A stretch of 64,000 nucleotides of DNA from Theobroma cacao (GCF_000208745.1 NC_030853.1:25597744-25661743), one strand, 5' to 3'. Shown: positions 1 to 14,211, counted from the stretch's first letter. Notes: generated from the sequence alone by a model not told the origin. A program made the numbers and translations.

Positions 1-1016
1 ATAGGTATTGTAAGCAATGATATTATTACCCCATTAGATTCTATCAAATCTTTGAGGACCCAAAAAGAAAAGACGGGTGGGCATCAATGAATCTTTTGTC
101 CCGAGAGGATCCAAAGTTTAGCCAAAACAGGTGGCGGTAAGACATGATTAACCTTGCTAGTTGCTATTACAGCCGTGTGGATATCTTGTTTGAGATTGAA
201 TTTTGATTTTGTTTCAATTAGGTTTATATTTGATTGTTCGTATATTTAACAATGACTTAAAAAAACAGTATTATATAGATATATATGTATATAGTGTGTG
301 TGTGTATGTAAGGAAGTATGTTTATGTAGATGTGTTTCTTTACAAAACAATAAAAAGAATAATTTCTCTAGACTATTTATAAAAGGTGTATTTATTTAGA
401 GATAATTGTAATTTATATAATTTTTTTAGTTCAATTATACAATTAATTCTTAAAAAATTAATAAATTAGAAAAATATAAAAATTTAATTTATACAAATTA
501 TTGTATAGAGATTGAATTCACATTTTTTTTATAAAGGATAGAAATTAATTGTATAATTTAATCTTTTTTATATATCCAGCTTGTCACATAATTTAGTAGA
601 TACTTTATTCACATCTTTGGCGCAGCTTGTTGGTATTTAATCTGAACAAATCCTTTTGGGTTCATTTCAAAAACATAAAATAAGAACTTAAGAGAGTACA
701 TATTATATATTTCAAATCTCCCTTAAACACATGATCGGACAAAAATTAAGACTTTTATAAAAAGGTGAGATTTATATGATCAAATTATAAAGAGCATTAA
801 GATCAGTTGCATTATATAACAATAAAAAATCTAAAGATCTCCTTAAATATAAAGAAAAGAATATCCTATTCATTGCACATCACAATATTGAGTAAAAATT
901 TGGCAGATAAATGCTAAAATTTTATTTTAGACAAAACCTATAATTATAAACCAAAACGAATTCATGGTACATAATTTATTAGAATACATATTCAATTTAT
1001 GATATGATCTTCAGGA
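1..1016. other. AT-rich intergenic DNA, no gene seen
   Basis: No reading frame with recognisable protein character is present. The stretch is AT-rich with short TA and TG tracts near 280-305 and a few homopolymer runs. It lies downstream of the first berberine-bridge-like pseudogene, so its right end may include that gene's 3' flank. Confidence 0.6.
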
Positions 1017-2628
1017 TTAGGAAAATAAAAGAGGAATACTTTGTTCATGCTTAAAGAAATTTTCTGGATCAATTTTCGTCTTAACATATACCAACGTATC
1101 AAAATTATTCTTAAAATATTTACAACCCCAAACTCTAGCTTGTGCATAACTTGTGTTATCTTTATTATTCATTCCGATATCAAAATCTCTATAATTAATA
1201 TACGCTTCTCGTGGAGATTTCGAAACAAAGGAGCTCGTGTACCTGTAAAGTTTCCTCATCCAACTTATATACCTTTGAGAATTTATATTGTCCTCTTCTT
1301 GCCAGCCGACTCTATATACGATTTTGTACAAATTGCCAACTCTATGTGGGAATGGTGTTGCAGTCTCCGGAATTTCGTCCATTTTGCCTCCGTAAGCAAT
1401 AAAATTTAAACTTGCAAATTGTGCTTCTTCCTCGAGAAGTTGGGACCATATCCCCTCGAATACATATTCAGGAATAGGTTTCTTCACATAATCAGATTTT
1501 GATTTGAAGGAAGGACTAAGAAGAGGACTCCTGTAACTCCTGTCAAGTAAAATATCTAAAGTTTCATTTGGAAGTTGGCCGAGATAAAGAATAGATTCAA
1601 TCCAGCTCATTTCAGTGCAGTCTTCCTTAACAAGTCCAAGCGCAGGGAATCTCTCTTACATTAATGAAATGAGCTCATTTACACCACCAAGAAACAAGGA
1701 ACTAAAGGAAGCTTGAATAGTCATCTTCCCCTCTTGACTAGAATTCACCCTTGTCACTGAAACGACAGAATATATATTGTATGGAAGCTTGTGTGCAATG
1801 GATTGCCAACGATGAAGAAGTTGGGTGGCATTTTGTTCCAAGGTCCTGCTGATTGAGAATACAGTCACAGTGGTTGGAACGGGAACCAACTTTACTTTCC
1901 ACGCAAGGACAATACCGAAGCTACCCCCTCCACCTCCTCGAATGGCCCAAAATAAATCTTCTCCCATGGATTTTCTGTCCAGAACTCTCCCATTAACATC
2001 AATAAGTTGTGCATCAATCATATTATCAGCTGCAAGACCGTATTTTCGAAACAATAAGCCATAACCTCCTCCGCTAAAGTATCCCCCAATCCCCATAGTG
2101 TGACAAAGAGCACCTAGAAAGGCAAGACTTTTGCTCTTTTCAGCAATTCTATAATACAATTCTCCAATAATTGCACCTGATTGAACCCATGCCACTTTAT
2201 TTTCTTCATCAACATCAATTGACCGAAAGTTAACCAAATTAATCAATGATGACATACGGAACTTCATAAACATAAGAAAGACCTTCAAAATCATGACCAC
2301 CCCATCAAGTTCTAATTTGGAACTCGTATTTTCTTGAACAATAAATTACTGCTTGAATATGAGAAGCATGCAAAGGTGTTACAATAACCAAAGGTTTAGG
2401 TGTAGTTGGCGTTGAGAATCTAAGATTATGAATTGTGGACTCCAAAATAGAGGAATATGATGAATTGCTTTGTGTGTAGATAACTTTAGAAATGGAAGAT
2501 GAGTCTTGAGAACGAAGTGAAGAAAGGCAATGAAGAAAATTCTCATGGGTTTGAGCTGAAGTTGCCCATGACAATGAGAAGAGAACAACAAAAAGTAATG
2601 TAAACATTGAGTACTGAAGAGACTTCAT
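1017..2628 (-). pseudogene. Berberine bridge enzyme-like FAD oxidase, pseudogene copy 1
   Basis: This is a relic of a secreted BBE-like flavoprotein oxidase (FAD_binding_4 plus C-terminal BBE domain). From the 5' end one sees ATG with a hydrophobic signal peptide (about residues 1-25), a CSRKYEFQIR segment, the flavin-anchoring GGHDFEG histidine motif, the second anchor region ALCHTMGIGGYFSGGGYG with its Cys retained, [14 protein letters not shown], and the C-terminal YINYRDFDIG motif of the BBE domain. The family is normally about 520-540 residues and usually intronless, and the pieces add up to that length. Three lesions are visible: an in-frame TGA just before GGHDFEG (about 2300), a one-base frameshift near 2245 before NLVNFRSIDVD, and a TAA replacing a CAA Gln codon at about 1653-1655 (copy 2 keeps the Gln). 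The first half resembles the cannabinoid-synthase/reticuline-oxidase group, but the substrate cannot be inferred. Confidence 0.9.
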
Positions 2629-3560
2629 TTTAGAAACTGATTTTGTGCTATGAGTTTGCTTATGTTTGAAAATTATGATTTTGTGCTAAGTTTATCAGAG
2701 TTCCCCTTATTTAAAGGAATATATCACGGAGGGTACGTAATGCTTTAAGCCGCCAGGTGAATAATATTGAATTCTTCTTTGCGCGGTATAAGTTTGATTC
2801 TAAACGCTAGGTGTTGTAGTTAATATATATTATATGTTGCAGTGCGTCATATATTTCACTCCAAAATTTCCTAAGAACATCTCTAATTGCTAACTTCTTT
2901 TAAATTCAACTAGTCTCTAGCTTTGTTAGTTCCTCTTGACCGCTGCGGTGTCATCACGTGAATGGGTTTTTATCTTTAACTAATTAGCATTAGTCCTTTC
3001 ATTCCATCATATTATAAAAATTAATAAAATTATTAATGATTTCCTCTCGAGCTTTCAAAGAAGAAAACTCTTTATTCTCAGCTGTTATAATTGACAATGT
3101 ATATATAGATGGAAAATAACAAATCTTTGAACATCTTAAATACGTATCTCGATTTTTCAGTCCTTGTATGCTTGACTGTTGAGATCATTAATCATAATAC
3201 TTGGGTTTGCTAAAACAAAAGTGGGATGGTGAAAGGGGCAAGCAAAACAGCGTACGGAAATTAACATGAAGTTTGATCAGACTCACATGCAGTAGTACTA
3301 GGACATGAGTATGATACTTAAGGGATTCAGAACCTTCTTTTTACTACAGAGATAAGGTCTCATCTCATCAATATTTATATATTTTTAAAACTTATAATGA
3401 CAACATAATAGGATTAATATCATTTTCTTTCCCCTCCATCCATTTTGTGTGTTCATTTTGAAGTGTGGAATGTCTTCAGCAATTCCAGGTGAAGAATTAA
3501 AATCTGTCGATGATGAGAAGTGTAGGTTGAATAATCTTGGATCTGTTGCGGACGCCAAAG
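2629..3560. other. Upstream flank of pseudogene copy 1; no gene supported
   Basis: This is the former promoter side of the minus-strand oxidase pseudogene. A TTTAAATA-like box lies near 2705-2715, about 80 bases before its ATG. A CACGTG hexamer occurs near 2956. A roughly 30-codon plus-strand frame (from an ATG near 3470 to a TGA near 3563) has ordinary amino-acid content, but I do not recognise it. Confidence 0.5.
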
Positions 3561-3574
3561 TGTGAAATTAGGTA

Positions 3575-3690
3575 GGCTTGCCAGAGCTCTCCCTCATTTT
3601 TCAAAGACCGACTGTATTGACCAACAGTGCTGCCGCCCTGAGAAACCAACTTATTCCACGAAAACAGTTTGGCCTACATTATATATAGTT
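3575..3690 (-). pseudogene. Short unrecognised gene relic, copy 1
   Basis: On the minus strand this tract reads AKLFSWNKLV followed by degenerate sequence. The matching tract in the second duplication unit (10671-10877) reads AKLLSWNKLA. The shared block, in the same order relative to the oxidase pseudogenes, is why I list it. I do not recognise the family. Confidence 0.4.
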
Positions 3691-3849
3691 GCAAATATCA
3701 CATGTCTAAAAACTGTTTTCAGATTAACACCCAAAAGGGAAACAAAGAAAACCATTATTTTAGTTGGAAAAAACATACTAAAGCATTGCAATTTGATAGT
3801 ACAATATATGTGATCGTTTCTTCTTTGTTTTCTCTAGATATGGTGGTAT

Positions 3850-4027
3850 AATAAATCCATGAAAGATATTTTAATTGCATCACGATTTCTTTTGCTTCGT
3901 TACCATAAATTTGTCGGACTAAGAATTTGATCAAAAATCGTGAATGAAGTTCAGATAATTGCGGCTATAGCTTGGGAATGACATATTAGTTGCATGACTA
4001 ATAAAATCCACCTTTCAAAAAAAAAAA
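3850..4027 (+). mobile_element. Possible LINE 3' tail
   Basis: The tract ends in an AATAAAATCC-type stretch followed directly by a run of 11 A (4017-4027). That is the usual look of a 5'-truncated plant LINE 3' end. No coding part is present and the left boundary is arbitrary. Confidence 0.3.
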
Positions 4028-4555
4028 TTGCTAAATGCAGGTACCGTTGGCTGTAGGAGCCACTTGTAGGCGGCTGCCCAAGGCACCCACATCCCCTGTT
4101 TCTCCTCTCCCTTTTTTTATATAATTTATAATTTTTTTACTTAAAATTTTAACAAAATAAAATAAAAATTCAAAGAAAAGAAAATTGAATTGGATCCAAA
4201 ACCCAATTTGAAAACCAGAGTTAATCTAACTTGGGCCCAAATAAGAGACAAAACAGGCCTTAAATAACTCGCTTAAAAGAATGAAATTATTTAGGTAGAA
4301 AAAAATAAAATAATTAAAACAAATGCAATAAAAAGAAAGAGAAGTGATAAAATGCCATGTCTACAATTACCTTTCTTTACATATTTATTAGCTGATGTTA
4401 TAAGAGTTGTTTGGCCTAACATGATATAATAAATTATTTTATTTTTAATATATATATGTGGCTGTGTGTGTGTATATATATATAAAGAATTGTACAATGA
4501 CCTAGGCAAGCATTTTGGCCGATAAAGTGAACTAAGAAGGAACATTCTTCATTTT
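4028..4555. other. AT-rich intergenic DNA
   Basis: Only low-complexity sequence is seen, including an alternating TA/TG tract at about 4445-4485. An 84-codon minus-strand frame here is Ile/Leu/Phe-rich and looks like chance. Confidence 0.5.
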
Positions 4556-5260
4556 TCAGCAACTGAATCCGCGCCTTTATTGGTTTCACCAACGCAATCT
4601 ACATGATGTCCCTTGTGAGTATTGATTTCAAGCTCTTCCTGGCTTCCTTGGGGATCGTTCTGCTGGTCATTTTCTACTTTGAAATCTCCTCCTGTCGCCA
4701 TTGAATTTAATCCTACTTTAGTTGAATTTAGTAATACTTTTAGCTATGTTGTTTAACCGTGTTCCGACTTCCTCATAGAATCGTCCATTCCATCCCCTGT
4801 AACAGCTTTAAATTCAGAAGCCTGCATTTAGCTAAAGTAATTCCTTTCATTTTCATTGCCAGGCGCTCCTCTATAACTCTTTCATTGCTCGGCGTCCAGG
4901 TATTTTATCACCTTTTGCAATATTCTCTACTCCATGATCAGCAGCTCCAGTCATGTTCATTCATTCTATAGCCACAAGAACCGAACTTGAATTCACATCT
5001 GGTCTTTCATCTGCCTTATAAAGTTGGTTTCTTTTTTTTATGTAATTGCCTGCATCTTACACTCAGTTGTCGATTCAAAAAGGGATTCTTGACTTCTGCT
5101 AAAGCAAGAAAAATATTAAAATTTAAAACTTTCCGTATATTTGGAAAAATCCTTCCTAGCATAAACATTGTAGAGGAATTGCAATCAGAAGGAGAAACGC
5201 CGATCACAAAAATAAAAGACCCATCAACAAAACCAGTATAGCAGGTACAATGAACTCATT
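4556..5260 (-). pseudogene. C2H2-like zinc-finger protein relic, copy 1
   Basis: This tract matches 15450-16170 base for base over long stretches and in the same orientation. On the minus strand it contains a decayed finger piece ending in SVRCRQLHKKKK, the counterpart of SARRRQVHDKK in the other relic and SARHRRAHKKICG in the intact gene at 17.0-22.7 kb. The frames are interrupted repeatedly, no start is usable, and the 3' exon present at 14.2-14.7 kb is missing here. It is a dead fragment carried along by the segmental duplication that also copied the oxidase pseudogene. Confidence 0.65.
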
Positions 5261-5299
5261 CAGTATTGATCCAACTGGATCTACCATAACTACATTACA

Positions 5300-6530
5300 T
5301 TATCATATATACAAAATTTCAGTTAATAGTCCAAATGGGAATGTTGTAACGGATAATGGGCAGCTTACAAATCCTTGAATAGATTGAGGCCACAACTGAT
5401 ATTTATTAAAAAGTATATCCAGTTTTAGATCATGTTAAATTTCTTGCTTTGATTAATCTCCATTAGGAGCAATCCTAAACTGGTTTTTATCGGATGGTAT
5501 GGGTGTTTCGGAGTTTAAAAATTTCATTTGATAGTGTGAGTACGTAGATCCTCCTTTGTCTGGTATGGCACAGTGGTTCAAAGAAAAATAGGGTTGACAG
5601 ATTTTTTGTTTTTTTTGCTGAATGACGGCCTTTTTTTTTTCTAGAATTTGTGTTAAAGAAGCTTAAGAAGATCTGTTTTTTTTTTTTGTTCAAGTTTTTG
5701 ATTGTTGGTTATCTTTTAAGGAGTTTGGGAAGTAGATAAAGCAGATGCATTGGATAAGAATGATTACTCTAAAGATTGGGAGTGGATTGATTAGAATTGC
5801 TTTCTGCCTAGTGTTAAATATTTGATAAGGTTATATATATATATATGGAAAAGGAAATTCAAATTTTACTTTTTTTGAAAGAGAGATTATGCACCAATTA
5901 ATGAACTAAATATTCGGATGTTTTGGAAAGGTTATTATTGTTTTGATGTATTTTGATTTTGTCTTAGTGTTTTTCTGTTTATTGGACAAGGTCTCTTACT
6001 CTTAAGAGTAAATTTTGCTGTTCTTTCTTTTTTTAGAAAAAAAAATAAAATCTATAATTGACTTAGTGTAAGAAAATTTGCGTAACTGCTAGATTTTCAA
6101 CCAAACAAACAAATTTAATTGATGATTACTAAAATCCAATTAAATGTTCATTGAAACAGTCAAGGCTATGTTGCTCTTCCTAAAAACAAGAGCAAAGGTT
6201 CAAATTTCTATCGAACCTTTTCAAGGACAATTTTTAAGCTCTCAATGATAAAGTGTTTTTAAAATTTTTTTTTAATTTCAACTGTTTTTAATCAAGAGAA
6301 AAGATTTTTGGATAAAATTACCCTCAATCTTTATATTCAAATGCACCTGTTGAAAAAAATGTTTTACATGCCATTTTTTTTATGATTATAAGACAGTTAA
6401 TATATTTTTTCTTCAAATCCATTTTATCCCAATCATTTCATCGCAATAGTAACATTGACGTTGAATAATTTTTCAATATATCTTTCTTTCTATGTCAAAT
6501 TTATTTTTAATTTTAAACTTAATTTTTATA
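5300..6530. other. AT-rich intergenic DNA
   Basis: No gene is seen. There are poly-T and TA runs (for example 5630-5690 and 5835-5846). The minus-strand frame at 5487-5693 is Lys/Thr-rich and lies over these runs, so it is not credible. Confidence 0.5.
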
Positions 6531-6539
6531 GTGTTTAAG

Positions 6540-7600
6540 TCCAAGAGTTTAGAGTTACATGCCATGTTAAAAAAACACTAGTGAAATACAAAGATAGAGA
6601 TCAAGTTATTAAAAAATATTATTATTACAAGTCATGTTAAAAAAATATTGTTACAATTGAAAAAAATAAAGTTTCTACAGGCTTTAATTCCAAGAGTATA
6701 TGTTGTAGTGAAATACAAAGGAGCAAGTCACACGTCATGTTTAAAAATGTTATTGTTACATGTTATGTTCAAAAAAACTTTGTTTTATGCTATTTTAAAA
6801 ATAATGTTGTTACATGTATAAAAGCATGTTGTTACATGCCATGTTATATTCGTCTAACAACTCTGGACAATGTTCTAATTTACTAAGTCACTTATAAGTT
6901 CAACTATCAACTTTTGGATTTTGTGAATGTAAACCCATTGTTAATTTTTCAAAAAAAATTTACAAAAAAAAAGAATTTTGAAAACTTTCTAGAAAAAGAA
7001 GAAGATGAACAGAGTAAGAGATTAACAACTTTGGAGGAAAAAACTTTCTCTCACATTTATTCAAATTTTTTTAGATATATATAACTACAAAATATCAAAA
7101 ACTGCTAATTTGTAGATGTATTTATAATAGTTAAAAATAATAGAAAAGAAAAACAAAAGGACATTACAAGCCTAAGCAGATATCACACACTTCAACAGAA
7201 AATGTTACACACTAAAACTTCAACAGCAAATGTTACACGTTAAGGCTAAAACTTCAATACCAAATGTTACATGTCAAGGCCAAAGTTTCAACACTAGATA
7301 TTACATGTTAAAGCTTAATGTTATATGCCAAAATATAAATCACTTTGTTACACATCAAGGCATGCTCTACAAAACTTGAATAACTAAAAACTCAATATCA
7401 ATAAACCCAAGAACATGTTGTTGCTCACCATGTCATGCTTCTTGGTTTGTAGATCAATGATGGCGAGATGACGAGAGATACATAGAGAGAGGGTTTTGTG
7501 AATCTAAACCAATAAACTTAATAACATGTTGTTACCTACCATCTCATATTCTTTGGTATGTAAATCGACAACAATATGACGAGATGACAAAAAATAGTCA
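6540..7600. repeat. Diffuse degenerate repeats with 'gttacatg' cores
   Basis: Variants of a core like TGTTACATGCCATGTT recur with A-rich spacers from about 6550 to 6850. A related phrase, ACTTCAACAG-CAAATGTTACA, recurs at about 7185, 7215, 7250 and 7285 with near-regular spacing of roughly 35 bases. A third, longer direct repeat has members at about 7395-7480 and 7510-7600, sharing AACATGTTGTT and a GACGAGATGAC-like end. No coding sequence accompanies them. They may be the inside of a non-autonomous transposon, but I could not find its ends. Confidence 0.5.
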
Positions 7601-8280
7601 GAGAAAGAAGGTGATAATGGTAAAATTAGAGAGCTAAATAGTGAAAGAAAAAATAGAGAGTGCAACAGATGAATGGTGGGAGATAAAAATTGAAAACATT
7701 TAATTTGTCTAAAATAGTTTTAAGAATATTTTTATTAAGTTATGATAAAAGTTTGATAAAAACAATTAACTTTATATTAAAGATTATTTTTTAAATGAAC
7801 TTATCAGATCAACTTTTTGTCACAATTTGCTCACCCTTTCATTTGTACCAATAAAGAAAAAGACAAGACAATGATTCTTTTTTTTTTTTTTGTTAAATAA
7901 TACAATGAATCATATGCAAAGAAAAAAAGAAGACGCAAAAAACAAACAAAAACAGAGAAAGTTAATGAGACAGTTGAGATTACCAGGAATTTTGCCTAGG
8001 GATGTTACTAGCCATATATTCGTAATGGATTAATGTAAAAGGAAACTGAAGTAGCGCTTTGCACTTAAAAAAGAAATCTGACAAAAGGAGGATAAAAAAG
8101 CGATTGCACGAGTAAATAAAGAAAGAGATGAGATATACGGGATTTGAATTCACTTACTAGCTAGCGAGGCCAATACATGTCGTTTCCAATCATAATAAGG
8201 AAGCTTGGTTCGGCTGTGGGCAGGTTGCTTTCCTTATTATCAAGAAAAGATTTCAAGATTCACTTAAAATCACTTAGCCA
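7601..8280. other. AT-rich intergenic DNA, no gene seen
   Basis: Purine-rich and A-rich sequence with a 13-T run near 7880. No plausible frame or RNA gene is visible. Confidence 0.5.
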
Positions 8281-8284
8281 ATTA

Positions 8285-8454
8285 AAAGCAGAGAGCTGGA
8301 GTTGTGTTTGAGTTTTTGGTTGTCTTGTTTGCGTTTTTTCCCCTCCTTGGTGTGTTGGGATCGTGTCTGTATTGTGATGGTTTTTACGATATGGGATTGT
8401 GTCTTCCCCGTTTTATTTGTGAATAATACATCAATTTTTCAAAAAAAAAAAAAA
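8285..8454 (+). mobile_element. LINE 3' end with poly-A tail
   Basis: A T/G-rich stretch ends in GTGAATAATACATC and then a run of 14 A at 8441-8454. This matches the 3' untranslated ends of plant non-LTR elements. No reverse transcriptase is attached, so it is a strongly 5'-truncated insertion. The left boundary is a guess. Confidence 0.45.
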
Positions 8455-8739
8455 CAGAGAGGAAAACCCTTTAAGGTTCCTTTATGGAATTTGGTCTTTC
8501 AACCTAATCGGTGTGGTCAAACAGCTGTTGAGGTTAAGGTCTTAAAAGGTAATTAATTCCGAATGAGAAGATATTATATAGCAAAATAATATAAAAGGTC
8601 TCCTTTTATTGAATAGAAATTTGGAGGAACAAAGGCTAAAATTTTATTCCAGATAACACTTATAATTATAAAGCAAAGTGAATTGATGGTACATAATTTA
8701 TTAGGCTACATGTTCCACTCATGACGTGATCTTCTGCAA

Positions 8740-10105
<1,366 letters not shown>

Positions 10106-10670
10106 TTGTGAAACTGATTTTCGACACGAGTTTATTTGTGAAACTGATAATTTTGTGCAGAGTTGATCAAGAGTTGTCCTATTTATAGATGTACCTTACA
10201 GCAATGCTTTGAGCCGCCAAATGCACGCATTCAAATTTGAAGTTTCTTCTAGCGCGTGTAAGCCTCGAAAAGCCGTTGTAGTCAATAAAACTTGTTGGTC
10301 TACGTCATTCATTTCCCTAGGAAAGCAATGATGCCATTGGGTTTGACGCAATCAAAATAAAATTACCAGACTTAGTGGCATGTGAAAATCTCTAACTCAT
10401 GACTTTCTTCTAGTTTTTCTAGACCGGTGTCATCGACTACTAGAGATCCAATGGTTGTTTTCGGAGAAGGCATGTGAATAGAATCGAGTTAAGTGACTCA
10501 TCTCATCCGTCATAAAGAAATAATTTAATTGACAAATGAATTGCAGATGAAAAGTAACAAATCTTTGCACGTTAAACATATTTGTTAAGGGCTTCGTTAG
10601 AAAACAGTGGGTGGGTAGATGGAAATGACAATATCCTTAGTCCAGCTGTTCATGTAACCCCAACAGATCG
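10106..10670. other. Upstream flank of pseudogene copy 2
   Basis: This is the former promoter side of the minus-strand pseudogene. Parts resemble the flank of copy 1 (2630-2800). No gene was found. Confidence 0.5.
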
Positions 10671-10877
10671 CTAGCTTGCCTTGTGCAAACGCGTTAAGCA
10701 CGCCATATCTTGCAGGGAACTAGCCAATATTTCAAGCCATTGTACAACATTTCTACTGGCCTTTGCCATATCCTCAAAAGCCAACTTATTCCAAGATAAC
10801 AATTTGGCCTCTATGGGATTCCAAATGGCATGGAAGGCGTAAAACCTCCATGGGAACTCACCCAAAGCTTTTTCCAC
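10671..10877 (-). pseudogene. Short unrecognised gene relic, copy 2
   Basis: A 68-codon frame has natural protein composition (FPWRFYAFHAIWNPIEAK, then LLSWNKLAFEDMAKASRNVV). It ends without a recognisable domain, and I see no flanking exon. A decayed counterpart sits at 3575-3690 in the first duplication unit. I cannot name the family. It may be one exon of a gene lost from both units. Confidence 0.45.
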
Positions 10878-11995
10878 CTTAAAATAATATTTTTACTTCA
10901 TGCCACAATCTCTAAATTACTTTAGATGGATGATGATTCCCGGAAACAAATTAAGAGAAGGTAATGGAGTAATGTCTTTATTGGATAAGTCGAAGGAGAA
11001 CTTTTTCGTAAGACCGAGCCAAAGTCTGCCATAAAAATGAGAAGGGAACAGTGAAAATCAAAAAACAAAAAGCAAAGAAGGTTGAAAAGTGAAAATGCTT
11101 TGTTGATACGAAAGTCGTATTGCGTAGACGATAGAGGGGAATGCTTGCTTTGAAAACCATTTTCAATCATTTCTAGATTGCTTTTTGCAAGGTCAAAGCT
11201 CTGGCTTTGGTGCAGATTTCCTTTAATTTTACTATTTGCCAAATACAACAATTATTGGCGGTGCGGAGGTCCAACCTGGACATTATTGAGGGAAACAAAA
11301 ATTAACTAGTATTTGTTAAAGTTGAACTCTTACTTCTATAAAAAAATAAAATAAAATATTAGATAAGTATAATGATATTTTATTATGATTTTTTTGAATG
11401 AACAAAACTCATCATTCATTGTTTTCAGTTAATATAAATGTGAAGTCCGTTAACAAATGTCACCATACGTACTTGGGCATCAATTAAATTAAATAATGTA
11501 TTTTACACTCACACCTCCTAATCAAATTAATCTATATATCCATTTGTTCTCATTGTTAGTGCTATTAAAACTAAGTTTACGAATCATTTATATCATTATT
11601 CATAATTTGTACTTAATTTTGGAACCAAGTGCAAAAATCCTGGTTTCATCGACGTAATAAACATCAACAGTATAGATATAGTGTTATAAATAGATTGCAT
11701 GTTTGGCTCTTAAAATATGAGTTCATCATTGCATTTAAAATGTAATATCTTGGCAGACTAAACTCTTTTTTTAAATATTTATAATCTATACTTTCACAAA
11801 ATAGTTATCAAATAATTACGTACCTAGTGAAATTCTTTTGTTTAGGGTACCATTAAATCAAATTATTATGTCTAACATCATATTATACCTCTAATAATTA
11901 ATAACAACCTTTTGAGAAAAAAACAAAATACTACAAATCCTCTAAGCTTTACTTGCATTTATATAAGTAGAATAAAATATACGGTTCTTGGTTAT
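10878..11995. other. AT-rich intergenic DNA
   Basis: The minus-strand frame at 10922-11251 has no recognisable features. The remainder is AT-rich with no gene, RNA or obvious repeat. Confidence 0.5.
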
Positions 11996-11999
11996 TATG

Positions 12000-12322
12000 T
12001 TGTTTCATCAGTAGGATCTGTGTTCTCATTCCGATCAGGGATGTGCCTTATTTTTTGATCAAGTCATTCTTTTTGTAACGCTGCTATGCTCGTCTTTTTG
12101 CTTAGGGCAAGCAGCTCTAAAACTCTTCTTGTGATTTAGGTTAGGAGTTTAGGATTCATGATATTCAGCGTCAATGGCTTTTTGTGTGGTCTCTTTTGTA
12201 AGTGTACAGGTATCCAATATCCAGATCATGTCAATGTGTCGTAAAAAGTGTATTACAATAAGCAAAAGACTTGAAATGATATATGAATCGTTGAGGTTAA
12301 TAAAATTACTTTTCAAAAAAAA
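12000..12322 (+). mobile_element. Probable LINE 3' end with short A tail
   Basis: G/T-rich sequence unlike its AT-rich surroundings ends in GGTTAATAAAATTACTTTTC plus eight A (12315-12322). This is the typical ending of a 5'-truncated plant LINE. No coding remnant was recognised and the left edge is approximate. Confidence 0.4.
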
Positions 12323-13395
12323 TAATATAAAAAAAATTATCTAATTGATATTTCATACATTTATAGTTGTATAAATTTGGATTTGAGGCCGAAGGAATGG
12401 TGTTCAATTTCATAGAAAAGACAAAAGCATAAATAGGTAAATGAATAATAAAGAGTAAAAACATAGGTAGATAAAAAGATGACATATTCAGGCAAAGGCC
12501 GCGTATGAATAGCTGGGAAAAATACAGCTTGAAGATAGACTTGACAAAAGTCTTAATCAGAAAATCCTGGATATGACTTTCTACTTACTGTTTGAGGGAA
12601 TATAATTTAACATATAATAATTAATCATGTGCTAATTCTTTCAGGCAATTTCTGCTGAATCCGGTACAATAATATTTCCATATCATGACTTTATTGACTT
12701 CAACTCTTCCTGAAAATGTCTGTTTATCGAAAAAGCATATCAGCTAAGGCATGACTTAGTCGTCTCTTGCATAAGAAGGTTTGATTTTGACTTAAACCTC
12801 TTGATAAAGCTGGGCGAACTAACCCCTACCATTTTTCGATCAAAACAAAGTTTTGATATCTTTTCTAAGCAAATAGATAGGTTTCTCATTTTGCATTTTT
12901 GTTCAAAAGGAGCATCTAGATGAATATCCAGAAACAGCAACCAAAGTCATCAAACAACTGTCAAACCTTTCAAATAAATCCAACATAGAAATATTTTGTC
13001 CTATTTGTTAAGGAAGGAATGGGAGAGAAACAGAGAAGAAAAGATGATTTTGTGATTAAAAGAGGGCATTTATATCGTCATGCATCCGTTTAATATATAT
13101 ATATATAAATATCTTGACATAGAACAGTTATCTGAAACTAGAGATGAAATTTTAAAATCATTTTCGTCTAATAGCCTCTATATATATTATCATTTTCTTT
13201 TATATATGCTTTGTTCGTCCTCTAAAACTTTTGAAGAAGAAATAATTTTATTACTTTCTTATTCATCGATCTGAACTTTTCTAAAATGTTCAAAGTAAAG
13301 AATTTTATTATTCCTCCCTTTTTTCCTTCAATTATATCAACCTCTAACGGAAAAAAAAAATACAATACCAATAAATATATTAATTCATTTTTATC
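12323..13395. other. AT-rich intergenic DNA
   Basis: No supported gene. Short frames near 13080-13490 contain runs of Ile, Tyr and Lys, and a TA repeat lies at 13096-13107. Confidence 0.5.
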
Positions 13396-13399
13396 CTGG

Positions 13400-14110
13400 T
13401 TCTTCAATTTAGTGTTGTTTAGTCTTCCACCAATCCCTTGGGCTTTGGTGGATGTGGCTTTGCGTTCTATGCTTGCTTTCTGGTGAAAGGATTGGCTGTT
13501 GACAATGCTGGTCCTTTGATGCGGTTGATAAACTTTTTGGGCTATGGTGTGGTGAAGGGATGGATGTAGCAGAGGGGAGATGCAGAGGGATGTTTGTTAA
13601 GGTTGAAGTTTTTGAAACACAATGGATGATGGGCTACTTGTGCTGGGTAACAATGGTTTGTTGCAGCTTTTGAAACAATAGTTGTGTTTTTGGGTGATTG
13701 CGTTTGATTAGCTTCAAGAGTGATGACTGATATAAGGAGGCTTCAGCAAGAGATTCTATTTAGTCTTCTCTTCTGGCTTTTGAGGCTTCTGCAAATCGCA
13801 TAGGCTGGAGTGGTTAATCTCTTCAGTTCCGCTAAGGAAGATCATCTTGTTCCTGTTGCTGTTTGTTTTTTTATCTTCTCTTTACACTTTGATACGGTAT
13901 AGCCAAAACTAAATTTTTGTTTAGGGGCTGTTTCTTTCTGAGGATGCTGCCAATAGCTTTTTGAGCAGCTTGTTTTCTTTTGCAAATGTGCAGTTCAGGC
14001 AGTTTTCAAAGCTAGCTTCTATGCCAAAAGGAGTTTTTTACCATTAAAGTTTAAGAATCTACATGGCATTCTAGCTTTACTCATCTACAAAATACCAACT
14101 TTCAAAAAAA
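13400..14110 (+). mobile_element. Possible LINE 3' region abutting the zinc-finger relic
   Basis: The composition switches to G/T-rich sequence near 13400 and ends with CAACTTTC plus a run of seven A (about 14104-14110), immediately downstream of the last recognisable exon of the zinc-finger relic. The position suggests a retroelement inserted where that gene's final codons should be. No protein motif is left, so this is tentative. Confidence 0.3.
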
Positions 14111-14211
14111 GAAATAAAACCCTCTAACTAGCATATTGAAACAAGAATCATCTCCTTCATAAGACAATACTTGCAAGACAACGTAATGAAATTGGTGGGT
14201 TAGTTTTTTTC

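Noticed and set aside
1041..2064. Plus-strand frames opposite oxidase pseudogene copy 1
   Set aside because: They are antisense shadows of the pseudogene. The same shadow appears opposite copy 2.
3470..3565. About 30-codon plus-strand frame beginning MSSAIPGEELKSVDDEK
   Set aside because: Too short, no partner exon or homologue recognised, and no copy in the second duplication unit. Kept only as a remark.
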